The notes: generated by a model not told the origin, from the sequence alone. 64,000 nt of DNA from Stomoxys calcitrans (GCF_963082655.1 NC_081555.1:152576238-152640237); one strand, 5' to 3'; shown: positions 1 through 11,653, counted from the stretch's first letter. A program made the numbers and translations.

Positions 1-1389
1 TGTTTTTAGTAGTTATATCTAAAAATAAACCGATCTGAACTTTATACCACACGGATGTCGAAAAGTATAACATAAGTCAGTGTGTCAAATTTCAGGGAAA
101 TCGGATTAAAAATGCGTCTTTTATGGGGCCAAGACTTTAAATCGAGAGATCGGTTTATGTGGCAAATCTTAATCGATCTAGACCAAATTGCAGAAATATG
201 TGGAGGGGCTTAACTTAACTCTTTGTCCCAAATTTCGGCAACATCGGACAATAAATGCGCTTTTTATGGCCCCCAAACCTAAAACCGAGAGATCGGTCTA
301 TATGGCAGCTATATCCAAATCTGGACCGATCTGAGCCAAATTGACGGAGGATATTGAAGGGCCTATTACAACTCACTGTCCCAAATTTTCTCAAAATAGG
401 ATAATAAATATGTCTTTTATGGGCCTAACACCCTAAATCGGGGGATCGGTCTATATGGCAGCTATATCTAAATCTGAACCGATCTGAGCCGTATTGACGG
501 AGGACATCGAAGGGCCTAAGACAACTCACTGTCCCAAATTTCAGCAAAATCGGATAAGAAATGTAGCTTTTATGGGCCTATGACCCTAAATCGGAGGATC
601 GGTCTATATGGCAGCTATATCCAAATCTAAACCGATCTGGGCGAAATTGACGGAGGATATTGAAGGGCCTATTACAACTCACTGTCCCAAATTTTCTCAA
701 AATAGGATAATAAATATGTCTTTTATGGGCCTAACACCCTAAATCGGGGGATCGGTCTATATGGCAGCTATATCTAAATCTGAACCGATCTGAGCCGTAT
801 TGACGGAGGACATCGAAGGGCCTAACACAACTCACTGTCCCGAATTTCAGCAAAATCCGATAATAAATGTGTCATTTATGGTTGCAAGATCCTAAATCGA
901 CGAATCGGTCTATATGGCAGCTATATCAAAATCTAATCCGATCTGAGCCATATTGACGGAAGATGTCGAAAGGCCTAAGACAACTCACTGTCCCGAATTT
1001 CAGCAAAATCGGATAATAAATGTGGCCTTTATTGGCCTAAGTCCCTAAATCGGCGGATCGGTCTATATGGGGGCTATATCAAGATATAGTCAGATATAGC
1101 CCATCTTCAAACTTAACCTGCTTATGGACAAAAAAAGAATCTGTGCAAAATTTCAGCTCAATATCTCTATTTTTGAAGACTGCAGCGTGATTTCAACAGA
1201 CAGACGGACAGACGGACAGACGGAGGGACAGACTGACGGACAGACGGACGGACATGTCTAGATCGTCTTAGATTTTTACGCTGATCAAGAATATATATAC
1301 TTTATAGGGTTGGAAATGGATATTTCGATGTGTTGCAAACGGAATGACAAAATGAATATACCCCCATCCGTCGGTGGTGGGTATAAAAA
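1..1389 (-). mobile_element. DINE-like family B1 element, cut by the window start
   Basis: Core units repeat with CGGTCTATATGG at 447, 600, 753, 906 and 1059, exactly 153 bp apart. They are followed by a GACGGACA microsatellite (1198-1250), the conserved block with GATCAAGAATATATATAC (1285-1302), and the terminus GGTGGTGGGTATAAAAA. This end matches the beginning of Drosophila DINE-1 in layout and wording. The hairpin end lies outside the window. Confidence 0.85.
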
Positions 1390-1392
1390 CTA

Positions 1393-1630
1393 TATGGGTT
1401 GCCCAAGAAGTAATTGCGGATTTTTTAAAAGAAAGTAAATGCATTTTTAATAAAACTTAGAATGAACTTTAATCAAATATACTTTTTTTACACTTTTTTT
1501 CTAAAGCAGGCTAAAAGTCACAGCTGATAACTGACAGAAGAAAGAATGCAATTACAGAGTCACAAGCTGTGAAAAAATTTGTCAACGCCGACTATATGAA
1601 AAATCCGCAATTACTTTTTGGGCAATCCAA
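1393..1630 (-). mobile_element. Mariner-type MITE, copy 1
   Basis: A ~238 bp non-coding element has ~30 bp terminal inverted repeats of the type TTGGGTTGCCCAAAAAGTAA, flanked by TA dinucleotides at 1391-1392 and 1631-1632. It carries no transposase. Three more copies lie in the window. A TA target duplication with these TIRs suggests the Tc1/mariner superfamily. Confidence 0.85.
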
Positions 1631-1632
1631 TA

Positions 1633-2524
1633 GTTTAAATTTTAAATTAGAAAAATGTGAAATGTATTAAATTTTTTTAGAAAGAAATCCCTGGGATGTA
1701 GTTGTAGTTGGGAGATGTATATAAAAATGGCTCGATTTGGCCAATTTACAATCCAAACCCACATTTATTTTTTAATAACCATTTGGGAAAATTTTGAAAT
1801 TCATTCATGGGATGGGATTTTCGACTTCACCGATTTTCAATTAAAAGTTTTATTGAAAATAAAATAGTTTTAAATTTACAAATTAATTGATTCAATCATT
1901 GTTTGATCGAATTGTGATTGAAAATTTTTTATGATTGAAAATTTTTTAGTTTCCATTAAGCAAATTAATCTATTTAATAATTCGAATCAAATTCGAATGC
2001 ATCGAATCTTAAAAAATTTTCAATTTTGGTGCTTAAGTTAACTCAATGCTATTTCGTCCCCTACAATATAAAGGCAAGAAGATTTCAAAGACCCATGCGT
2101 CCCATCATTTCGGCAATACCATGGTAGCCAGTTCTACGTGCCGGAATAACCCGATGGAGTCCTTCATCGGCCAAGGGCTGCCACCTCAGTGCACAACACG
2201 CTGCTGCGAGTACGACACCAACAACAAATCTATAGGCACTCCTATCCGACACCCGACAATTTTTGGAGAACCCCTGAGTGGGAATTTTGTCATACGGTGC
2301 CCACGGACCTTTGCCAACAACTTGCCTCAAGTCCATGTTCCAGAAGGTTAACATCTGTATATATCAAATATAGAAATCAATAATTTTAAAATAAATAAAA
2401 GCGTGCTAGGTTGAAGCGGGCTAAAAATTTATACAAAATAAATTTAGTTCAAGGGCATACTTTTAGACTACATAACAAACTCCTATCAAACCAACAACAA
2501 TTAAAGCTTCTAGTTACCGAACAA
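1633..2524. other. AT-rich stretch; possible relic of an unidentified repeat at 2040-2355
   Basis: 1633-2035 is AT-rich with no pattern beyond simple A/T runs. 2040-2355 is less AT-rich and open in both directions. It includes a short (AAC)-like run near 2215-2226, like the tail of some non-LTR retrotransposons, but no domain is recognisable. I would not call it a gene. Confidence 0.3.
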
Positions 2525-3126
2525 GGATGACCAAGGGACCTGCTTTCATGGGAGTAATATCAGGTTATATACCGATTCGGACCGTACTGTACACAATTGC
2601 TGGAAGTCATAACAAGACACTACGTGCAAAATTTCAGTCAAATCGGAAAAAATTGTGGCTTCCAGGGGCTCAGGAAGTCAAATCGGGAGATCAGCTTATA
2701 TGGGAGCTATATCAGGTTATAGACCGATTTGGACCGTACTAGGCACAGTTGTTGAAAGCTGTAATAGAACACTACATGGAAATCAAGGATTTCGACCAAA
2801 TCGGATAGAAATTGCGGCTTGTAAGCTCTCAAGAATTCAAATCGGTCTATTTAGGGGCTATATCAAGATATAGTCCGATATAGCCCATATTCGAACCTAA
2901 CCTGCTTATGAACAAAAAAAGGGTCAGTGCAGTGTTTCAGCTTAATATCTCTATTTTTAAAGACTGTAGAGTGATTTCAACAGACAGACGGACGGACAAT
3001 GCAAGATCGTCTTAGATTTTTACGCTGATCAAGAATATGTCCACATTATAGGGACGGAAATCGATATTTCGATGTGTTGCGAAATGAATGAATATACCCC
3101 CATCCTTCGGTGGTGGGTATAAAAAT
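2525..3126 (-). mobile_element. DINE-like A/B mosaic element
   Basis: The first ~330 bp are family A core units (GGAGCTATATCAGGTTATA, GGCTCAGGAAGTCAAATC). From ~2850 the sequence is family B (ATATCAAGATATAGTCCGAT) and it ends TTCGGTGGTGGGTATAAAAA. The hairpin end is missing. Confidence 0.75.
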
Positions 3127-4110
3127 CTTTCCCACAGAAAACTGTTAGCTTGTTAAGCCATGGTAACCAATTGATGGTAAAACTGTTGAACATTCTTCTC
3201 CAGTAAACATTCGTACAATTCTAATCTATTTTTAATTCAAAATCATTTTTAATTCTTTAAGGTATCTCCTCAATGTATCCCAATCCAAATATTCGCTGTA
3301 CTTCTTCTTAGAAGGCAACTTTTGCAAATCATACGAGACGAAACTTTTTTAAGACACACATTTTTTTATGGTTTCATTTTCACTGAGACGTAAGATATCG
3401 TGCGTTTTAAACTTTTTAACCTGCCGAAGAAGCACCAAATGATTTGTACTTTTTTTTCCTGCTTCCCCAAACAGACAGAAATAAAATTACAAAGTTTTAA
3501 CTTCAATGATAAATTATTTAAAGTTTGGCGAAGACATGTTAAATTCCTACACTTGAATTCCATGTGAATGTATTACTCTCTTACTCCCTAACAAGTGCCA
3601 TTATAGAAGTTGCTATGGCCATAAAGACCTACCAAGAGCAGCATCAATGCCCATTCAAATGAAAAATTTGAGTTTAGTTTCTGTTTTAGTGATGGCAATT
3701 TATTGTTTCTGTTGCTGACGATGAAATTTTGAACCCCAAACTGGCGAATGGGTCTTCATAACAAGGGCATGCGTTTTTTGGATGGGGTTGGAACACGAGT
3801 ATGATAGGATTTGCTTTTGGTTTTGAATAAAAGTAAAAAGAGCAACGGTAAGACTTAAACTCTTCATTTGCCCTCTGTAAACCTTTTATTTGCAACAGAT
3901 TTTAAAATGGCCTCCAACCAATCCTCCAGTTTTAAGACAAACACACACACACACACACTCCCAAAAAATTATTCATTTTCCATGTTGAATGTGGTACGTT
4001 TATGTTTTGCCTTAAAACAAGTCTTAATGCAACCACATGTATATGTTTGCGTCAAAAAAAATTTCATATGGTATTGGTAAAAAAGGTAACAAGAGTGAAA
4101 TGATAGAAAT
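3127..4110. other. Unassigned AT-rich DNA with a (CA)n tract
   Basis: No transposon hallmark is seen. A (CA)n microsatellite lies at about 3940-3957. A minus-strand open stretch at 3232-3345 has coding-like composition and is described under findings; otherwise nothing is supported. Confidence 0.4.
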
Positions 4111-4114
4111 GTTG

Positions 4115-4978
4115 AATAAAATAAAATAAAATAAAATAAAATAAAAATAAAATAAAATAAAATAAAATAAAATAAAATAAAATAAAATAAAATAAAATAA
4201 AATAAAATAAAATAAAATAAAATAAAATAAAATAAAATAAAATAAAATAAAATAAAATAAAATAAAATAAAATAAAATAAAATAAAATAAAATAAAATAA
4301 AATAAAATAAAATAAAATAAAATAAAATAAAATAAAATAAAATAAAATAAAATAAAATAAAATAAAATAAAATAAAATAAAATAAAATAAAATAAAATAA
4401 AATAAAATAAAATAAAATAAAATAAAATAAAATAAAATAAAATAAAATAAAATAAAATAAAATAAAATAAAATAAAATAAAATAAAATAAAATAAAATAA
4501 AATAAAATAAAATAAAATAAAATAAAATAAAATAAAATAAAATAAAATAAAATAAAATAAAATAAAATAAAATAAAATAAAATAAAATAAAATAAAATAA
4601 AATAAAATAAAATAAAATAAAATAAAATAAAATAAAATAAAATAAAATAAAATAAAATAAAATAAAATAAAATAAAATGAAATAAAATAAAATAAAATAA
4701 AATAAAATAAAATAAAATAAAATAAAATAAAATAAAATAAAATAAAATAAAATAAAATAAAATAAAATAAAATAAAATAAAATAAAATAAAATAAAATAA
4801 AATAAAATAAAATAAAATGATATAAAATAAAATAAAATAAAATAAAATAAAATAAAATAAAATAAAATAAAATAAAATAAAATAAAATAAAATAAAATAA
4901 AATAAAATAAAATAAAATAAAATAAAATAAAATAAAATAAAATAAAATAAAATAAAATAAAATAAAATAAAATAAAAT
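4115..4978. repeat. (AAAAT)n pentanucleotide microsatellite, ~860 bp
   Basis: Near-perfect 5 bp repeat. I see only a few interruptions: an extra A near 4145 and TGA variants near 4678 and 4818. The long open frames across it are artefacts of the repeat. Confidence 0.98.
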
Positions 4979-4989
4979 TCAATTAAATT

Positions 4990-5236
4990 AAAAAAAAATA
5001 AAATAAAATAAAATAAAATAAAATAAATTAAAATAAAATAAAATAAAATAAAATAAAATAAAATAAAATAAAATAAAATAAAATAAAATAAAATAAAATA
5101 AAATAAAATAAAATAAAATAAAATAAAATAAAATAAAATAAAATAAAATAAAATAAAATAAAATAAAATAAAATAAAATAAAATAAAATAAAATAAAATA
5201 AAATAAAATAAAATAAAATAAAATAAAATAAAATAA
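4990..5236. repeat. (AAAAT)n pentanucleotide microsatellite, second block
   Basis: Same 5 bp unit as the block just upstream, separated by about 12 bp of disturbed sequence, so the two were probably once one array. Confidence 0.97.
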
Positions 5237-5249
5237 TTAATAAAATAAT

Positions 5250-6165
5250 CTTCTTATATATAAAAACCAATTTGTGTTTGTTTGTTTGTGTCTTCCTTAT
5301 AGGGTACTATATTTTTTGATATCTGAAGGGGGAGCGGACCCTCCCCCTTACCCTAATTTTCAGAAACGCCAGATCTCGGAGATGGGCGGTGCGATTTAAG
5401 CGAAATTTTGTCTGCTCTCTTATAATAACCTGCAAACAAAAATTTGGTATCCAAATTTCGGATGGGGTACCTGAGGGGGGCCGCCCCTCCCTAAAACCTA
5501 CCAAACATATATTTAGACCAATCACGACAATATGGAACTCAAATGAAAGGTATTTAGGATAAGAAAACGTATCTGATATCCAGTTGTCGGACCAAGTGTT
5601 AGGGGGACCACCCCTAACCCCAAAACCCCCCTAAATCGGTCATATATACTGACAATGGCAATATCGGACTCAAATGAATGGCATTTGCGAGTAGATTACG
5701 AATTTGATATCCAAATGTGGGAACAAGTTTCTGGGGATGCACCCCTTCCCCAAAACACCACCTAAAGGGGACAAATTTACGATCATAGCACTATGGGGCT
5801 CAAATGAAAGGTCTTTGCGAGTACATCACGAATCTGATATCAATATTCTGTGTCTATGGGGCCACCCCATCCCCACAATACCACCCAAATAGGAAGTCTT
5901 TGCTGACTATTGCAATATGAGGCTCAAATAAGAGGGTTTTTGGAGTAGAACGCGAATCTGATATATATTTTCAAGACCAACTCACTGAGTGACCTCCCAT
6001 CTCCCATAACGCCCCTCAAGCCGGTCATATTTGCCGGGTATGGAAATATGGGGCTCAAATTAAAGATATTTGGGAGTGACCACGTATCTAATATCAACAT
6101 TAGGGACCAACTGTCTAGGGGACGTCCCACCACCATAACAAGCCCCAGATAGGACTAATTTGCTC
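5250..6165 (+). mobile_element. Unclassified interspersed element E, copy 1
   Basis: It begins with a TTTGTGTTTGTTTGTTTGTG run, then a block ending in GATATCTGAAGGGGG. It continues with irregular ~130-150 bp units that repeat the phrases GGCTCAAATGAAAGG, GAATCTGATATC and a GC-rich GGGGCCGCCCC-like palindrome. No coding potential is seen. It shares its units with the copies at 6722-7480 and 58831-60835. Confidence 0.65.
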
Positions 6166-6189
6166 ACCAAGACTAAAGAGTGGAACTAA

Positions 6190-6665
6190 ATAAATTTCAT
6201 TAAAATTTTGTCTTTAGAATTTTCTTTAGAAATTTCATTAAAATGTTGTCTTTATGTAATAGAAATTTTGTCATCAGAGAAAATTTCATTGAAATTTTGT
6301 ATTTAGAGAAAATTTTATAGAAATTTTGTCTTTAGAGAAAATTTCACTGAAATTTTGTCTTTAGAGAAAATTTCACTGAAATTTTGTCTTTAGAGAAAAT
6401 TTCACTGAAATTTTGTCTTTAGAGAAAATTTCACTGAAATTTTGTCTTTAGAGAAAATTTCACTGAAATTTTGTCTTTAGAGAAAATTTCACTGAAATTT
6501 TGTCTTTAGAGAAAATTTCACTGAAATTTTGTCTTTAGAGAAAATTTCACTGAAATTTTGTCTTTAGAGAAAATTTCACTGAAATTTTGTCTTTAGAGGA
6601 AATTTTTACTGAAATTTAGTCTTTAGAGAAAATTGCATTGAAATTTTGTCTTTAGAGAAAACGTC
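6190..6665. repeat. 29 bp minisatellite
   Basis: The unit is ATTTTGTCTTTAGAGAAAAT plus TTCACTGAA. About ten nearly identical copies run from 6331 to 6600, with degenerate copies on both sides. The same satellite occurs in inverse orientation at 19283-19660. Confidence 0.93.
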
Positions 6666-6721
6666 TTCAGAGAAAATATAGTGGAAGATATAAGCTTGGT
6701 AGAAATTTTATTTTTATAAAA

Positions 6722-7480
6722 TACTAGCTGAACCCGACCCGCTTCGCTGCGCCTTCATTAACACCACGGGAAAAATATATATTGAATTTAACACCATATG
6801 TATCTCCCCAGAACAATTTGTTTATCAGCTCTCCAATTCTATACCCTTTATATGTGACCCGTATAGCCATGATTGGCAAATATTCCCATTTGGGGAAGTG
6901 TTTTGGAGTTCCATATTGTCATGATCGTCCAAATGTCTATTTGAACAGGTTTTTGGGTCGGTGTGGCGCTTTAGATACTTGAAAAAAATTTGAATATCAT
7001 ATTCCTACTCTATTCTCGAATACCTTTCATTTGATTCCCATACTGTCCACTTTTCGGACCACTTTTATTTTTGGGTATTCAATATCAGCAAACTATATAG
7101 CCTATTGCTTGTGCCAGACCATATTCGTAATCAACTCCCCAATACCTTCAATTGAAGGTATTGGGGAGTTGATTACGTCAACAATATTTATTATCAAATT
7201 AGAACTCTACTCCCTTATAACTTTCATTTAAGTCCCATATTGTCCCGATCTGTCTTTATTTAATTTTGGGTAGTGTGTTTGGGGTAAGGGGGAGGGTCCG
7301 CCCCCTTTCGATATTAACTTTTTCTATTACCATCTGCTGCTCCCAGACCATATTCGTAATCTATTCCCTAATACTTTTCATTTGAGTCCCATATTGTCCC
7401 GATCGGTCCACTTTTATTTGTGAGTGGTGCCTTTTGGGGAAGAGGAAGGGTCCGCCCCCTTACGATATCAGCAACATTAT
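6722..7480 (-). mobile_element. Unclassified element E, copy 2 (inverse orientation)
   Basis: It starts at ACTAGCTGAACCCGACCCGC, followed by GCTTCGCTGCG, a small palindromic terminus. It then carries the reverse complement of the E units (CATTTGAGTCCCATATTGTC). It contains a perfect 52 bp palindrome at 7126-7177. Confidence 0.6.
7126..7177. repeat. Perfect 52 bp palindrome without spacer
   Basis: Each arm is 26 bp, from CGTAATCAACTCC to CTTCAATTG and back. The bases just outside (T at 7125 and T at 7178) no longer pair, so it is exactly 52 bp. Confidence 0.95.
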
Positions 7481-7481
7481 A

Positions 7482-7846
7482 TAGCTTATTCATTTGATTT
7501 TTAACGCCCAGAAGGAAGAGAGATAGGCCCATTGATAAGTATACCGATCGACTCAGAATCACTTTCTGATACGATTTACCCTCTGTCTGTCTGTCCATGT
7601 AAATTAGTGTACAAACTACAGGTCGAAATATTCATCCAATTGTCTACAAATTTGGTACAGCCATATTTTTTGGCTTAGAGACGAAGCCTATTGAAATTGG
7701 TAAAAATCGGTTCAGACTTGGATATAGCTATCGTATATATGTTGGTCGGATTTGGAGTAATAATGCAATAAAATTTTAATTTGTCAATCGATTCTCTTGA
7801 AATTTGGCAGGGAGGATTGTTTCTTGACTCTCGATATTACTGTGAA
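7482..7846 (+). mobile_element. DINE-like family C fragment
   Basis: It matches the reverse complement of the family C element at 57794-58114 in order: CCCAGAAGGAAG, GACTCAGAA, the CTGTCTGTCTGTCCATG microsatellite, then TTCAGACTTGGATATAGC. Both termini are missing; it stops against the transposase relic. Confidence 0.55.
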
Positions 7847-8009
7847 AAGTTACAGTTTGGTGTGGTTTATGGGATGGTGGCATCATTGGATCGTACTTCT
7901 TCAAAGCTGAGGCGAATCACAACGTAACTGTGAATGGTAAGCGTTATCCAAATTTTGTTTAGCACAAAATGCAAGAGCTTGATTGGCATGGCATGTGGTT
8001 TCATAGAGA

Positions 8010-8113
8010 GGCGAGTTCATTGAGAGGCGAGTTCATTGAAAGTCGAGTTGAGAGGCAAGTTCATTGAAAGGCGAGTTCAATGAGAGGCGAGTTCATTGAG
8101 AGGCGAGTTCAAT
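8010..8113. repeat. ~16 bp tandem repeat inside the transposase relic
   Basis: The unit AGAGGCGAGTTCATTG recurs about six times with small variations, between the second and third catalytic motifs. Confidence 0.85.
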
Positions 8114-8208
8114 GAAAATTTTATTTCATGTTTGGGACCGGTCAATTGGCCGCCTAGATCGTGCGATGTAACGCCTTTAGATTATTTTTTGTGGGGATGT
8201 AATTACTA

Positions 8209-8445
8209 TTGGGTTGCCCAAAAAGTAATTGCGGATTTTTCATATAGTTGGTGTTGACAAATTTTTTCACAGCTTGTGACTCTGTAATTGCATTCTTTCT
8301 TCTGTCAGTTATCAGCTGTTACTTTTAGCTTGGTTTAGAAAAAAAGTGTAAAAAATGTATATTTGATTAAAGTTCATTGTAAGTTTTATTAAAAATGCAT
8401 TTACTTTCATTTAAAAAATCCGCAATTACTTTTTGGGCAACCCAA
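8209..8445 (+). mobile_element. Mariner-type MITE, copy 2
   Basis: 237 bp with intact TIRs (TTGGGTTGCCCAAAAAGTAA at the left, its reverse complement at the right) and TA duplications at 8207-8208 and 8446-8447. It sits inside transposase relic 1, right after the codons for LWG. Confidence 0.92.
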
Positions 8446-8509
8446 TATTAAAATCTCATGTCTATACAGACAAGCCCGCTTCAATTGACGCATTGGAAGC
8501 ATTTATTCG

Positions 8510-9511
8510 CCCACCATAGGATGGGGGGTATACTAATTTCGCCATTTTGTTTATAACTACTCGAAATATTCGTCTGAGACCCCATAAAGTATATATATTC
8601 TTGATCGTCGCGACATTTTATGTCAATCTAGCCATGTCCGTCCGTCTGTCCGTCTGTCTGTCGAAAGCACGCTAACTTCCGAAGGAGTAAAGCTAGCTGC
8701 TTGAAATTTTGCACAAATACTTTTTATTAGTGTAGGTCGGTTAGGATTGCAAATGGGCCATATCGGTCCATGTTTTGATATAGTTGCCATATAAACCGAT
8801 CTTGGGTCTTGACTTCTTGAGCATCTTAAGTGCTCAATTCTTATCCGATTGGAATGAAATTTTGCACGACATGTTTTGTCATGATATCCAACAACTCTGC
8901 CAAGTATGGTTCAAATCGGTCTACAGCCTGATATAGCTGTCATATAAACCGATCTTGGGTCTTGACTTATTGAGCCTCGAGATGGCGCAATTCTTATCCG
9001 ATTTGAATGAATTTTTGCAAGAAGTATTTTGTTATGATATCCAACAACTGTGCCTAGTATGGTTCATAACCTGATGTAGCTGCCACATAAACCGATCTGG
9101 GATCTTGACTGCTAGAGCCTCTAGAGGTCGCAATTATTATCCGATTTGCCTGAAATTTTGTACGACGGATTCTCTCATGACCATCAACATACGTGTTTAT
9201 TATGGTCTGAATCGGTGTATAGCCCGATACAGCTCCCATATAAATCGATCTCTCTATTTTACTTCTTGAGTCCCCAAAAGGCGCAATTCTTATTCGAATT
9301 GGCTGACCTTTTACACTGGTCTCCAACATATAATTTAATTGTGGTCCAAACTGGACCATATCCTGATATCGCTCTAATAGCAGAGCAAATCTTTTCTTAT
9401 ATCCTTTCTTTGCCTAAGAAGAGATGCCGGGAAAAGAACTCGACAAATGCGATCGATGGTGGAGGGTATATAAGATTCGGCCCGGCCGAACTTAGCACGC
9501 TCTTACTTGTT
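8510..9511 (+). mobile_element. DINE-like family A element
   Basis: It runs from CCACCATAGGATGGGGGGTA through GTCCGTCTGTC microsatellite and ~5 core units to ATGGTGGAGGGTATATAAG, hairpin TTCGGCCCGGCCGAA and CTTAGCACGCTCTTACTTGT. The 5' TATACCCT is lacking, so it is slightly 5'-truncated against the mariner relic. Confidence 0.85.
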
Positions 9512-9539
9512 TTACCTGATTTCATTTAAATTTGAAACA

Positions 9540-9832
9540 GCGAGCTATTTTAAGTCTTTAAACATCCAACCCAAATATGACTCAGATCAGACTATATAGA
9601 TATAGCTGTCGTTAAGACCGATCTTCCAATTTAGGGTCTTAATGCCATAAAAAGCGGATTTATTGCCTGATTTCGCTGAAACTGTTACTTGTTTATGAGA
9701 ATGAGATCAGCCCCTATCTAAATATATCCATGGATATAGTAGTGGAGTTATAATAAAATAGGATGTTTATTATATCCTTGGTGGTGGGTATGCAAAGTTC
9801 GGCACGGATCAACTTAACACGATTTTACTTTT
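9540..9832 (+). mobile_element. DINE-like family B fragment with 3' end
   Basis: Worn core units followed by GGTGGTGGGTATGCAAAGTT and a decayed hairpin (TTCGGCACGGATCAA), then CTTAACACGATTTTACTTTT. No 5' end. Confidence 0.65.
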
Positions 9833-11065
9833 TTATGCTTCATTTAAGTTTTTCACCATACCAAAAGGGAGCCCAAGTGCATATTCATATATAATACAAA
9901 ATAAGAATATGTGACTGTATTTTGCACTTATTTCGCCCACTCATTCAAGTGCACACACACACACACGCACACACACTCATCGACATGGGCCAAAGAAGAA
10001 CTGTTGGGGGAGTGAGTGAAAGAAAAAACAACAAAAAAAACCCAAATGTTCAAAGGAATATTATGCGTATGCAGAGTAAGGATTTGAAAGGGATTTACCA
10101 TTGGATTTGGGTTCTTTCGACTTTTAAAATAAATGTACATTTATGTTTTAACATTATGTGAGGTTTTCTTCCCAGCACTCTTTGTATGGGGGAGTTATTA
10201 TGCGGTTGCTACAGCACTAGTGCCGGCTTTACTACTGAAGGTCTGGATTCTTCACCTCGCACTGTTCGGCACAGTGGATAATGACATGTTGTATAAAGCC
10301 GGTTTTTTTTTTTTTTTTTTTGTTTTCAACCGGAAGTAGTTGTTGGTGGCTAGGACTTTTGAAGGCATAAAAAAAGGCAGGGTTTTGGTTTTAATGCTCT
10401 AAAACATTTTTTATTCCTTTTATGTTTTTTCATTTGTTTAATGCTGGAAAAAATTAAATTTAATTAAATTAAGCATTTAATTTGAAAAACTGACATATTC
10501 TGTATACATATGAATGGATGATGATACACCTACATCTCAAAAAATTAATGCCTACATGGCGAATGAGTGAATAATGCATTGCATATCGCTGGTCTCCGCT
10601 GGTAAATGTATTCAGTTGTTTGGTTTTGTTTTTTTTTTGTCTAAACATTTATAAAGTTAATTTCATCATTCAATGTTACTGACAGACATGAGTGCATGTC
10701 TGAAAATTTTAAATAATGTTTGTTGTGTTGTTGTAAATAATTTAGTGATACAAATCGAAAATTGTTAACATTTAAGTGGTTATGGGAATATATTGAAGTA
10801 TTTGTATAAAGGCTTTTAAGAACTAGTGAGTATGATTAAATCGATTTTAGTTTTAAACACAATCAAATGTTATCCGACGGTCCTACAAATGTTATCATCA
10901 TGCCAGTTGGCGGTTTTCCATTGGCACTTCATGCCTGGCCTTATATGTGACAGATGCACTAAAGAAGTATAAGGGCGATATAATTGAAGATTCAAACTCC
11001 CAGCTAACTATGTAACATAATCTGGATGAAAGCCCCCTCCTCGTCCAAATCATTGCTAGGGAGTT
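9833..11065. other. Unassigned AT-rich DNA
   Basis: Contains a (CA)n tract at 9952-9976 and a T-run near 10302-10320. No transposon terminus or protein domain was recognised. 10890-11060 is slightly GC-richer but its short minus-strand frame has no recognisable content. Confidence 0.4.
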
Positions 11066-11653
11066 TTTTATACCCACCACCGAAGGATGGGGGTATATTC
11101 ATTTTGTCATTCCGTTTGCAACACACCGAAATATTCATTTCCGACCCTATATATATTCTTGATCAGCGAAAAAATCTAAGGCGATCTAGCAATGTCCGTC
11201 CGTCTGTCTGTTGAAACCGCGCTACAGTCTTTAAAAATAGAGATATTGAGATGAAATTTTGCATAGATTCTTTTTTTGCCCATAAGCAGTTCCAAGTTCG
11301 AAGATGGACTATATCTTGATATAGGCCCCATATAGACCGATCCGCCGATTTAGGGTCTTAGGCCACATTTATTATCCGATTTTGCTGAATCCGATTTTGC
11401 TTAGGCCACATTTATTATCCTATTTTGTTGAAATTCGGGACAGTGAGTTGTGTAAGGCCATTCGATATATTCCTTTAATTTGGCCCATATCGTCCAGATT
11501 TGGCTATAGCTTCCATATAGACCGATCTCCAGGTTTAAGGTCTTGCGCCCATAGAAGGCGCATTTATAATCCGATTTTACCAAAATTTGAGATAGTGAGT
11601 TGTGTTAAGCCCTTTGACATACTTCTGCAATTTGGCTCAGATCGGCCCAGATT
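11066..11653 (+). mobile_element. DINE-like family B1 element, 3'-truncated
   Basis: Starts TTTTTTATACCCACCACCGA, then the TATATATTCTTGATCAGCG block, a short GTCCGTCTGTCTGTT microsatellite and about two core units. It stops inside a unit where the second transposase relic begins. Confidence 0.82.

Larger units (their letters stand above)
7849..8510 (+). pseudogene. Tc1/mariner-type transposase relic 1
   Basis: Conceptual translation shows VTVWCGLWDGGIIGSYFF, then VTVNGKRYPNF, a mutated WFHREAS where WFQQDGA would be expected, then NWPPRSCDVTPLDYFLWG. After the MITE it resumes with LKSHVYTDKPASIDALEAFI. These are the C-terminal two thirds of a mariner (IS630-type) transposase. It is dead: a stop follows NF, the second catalytic Asp motif is altered, a 16 bp repeat has expanded inside, and a MITE interrupts it at 8209-8445. 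The N-terminal part is missing and a DINE cuts off the end. Confidence 0.85.

Noticed and set aside
1..1390. CRISPR-like or centromeric satellite array
   Set aside because: The regular 153 bp units are all repeat with no unique spacers, and they sit inside elements with DINE-type ends scattered through the window.
3969..5270. Long minus-strand open frames rich in Phe, Ile, Leu and Tyr (337 and 80 codons)
   Set aside because: They are only the translation of the (AAAAT)n arrays; a 5 bp unit without stops in one frame stays open indefinitely.
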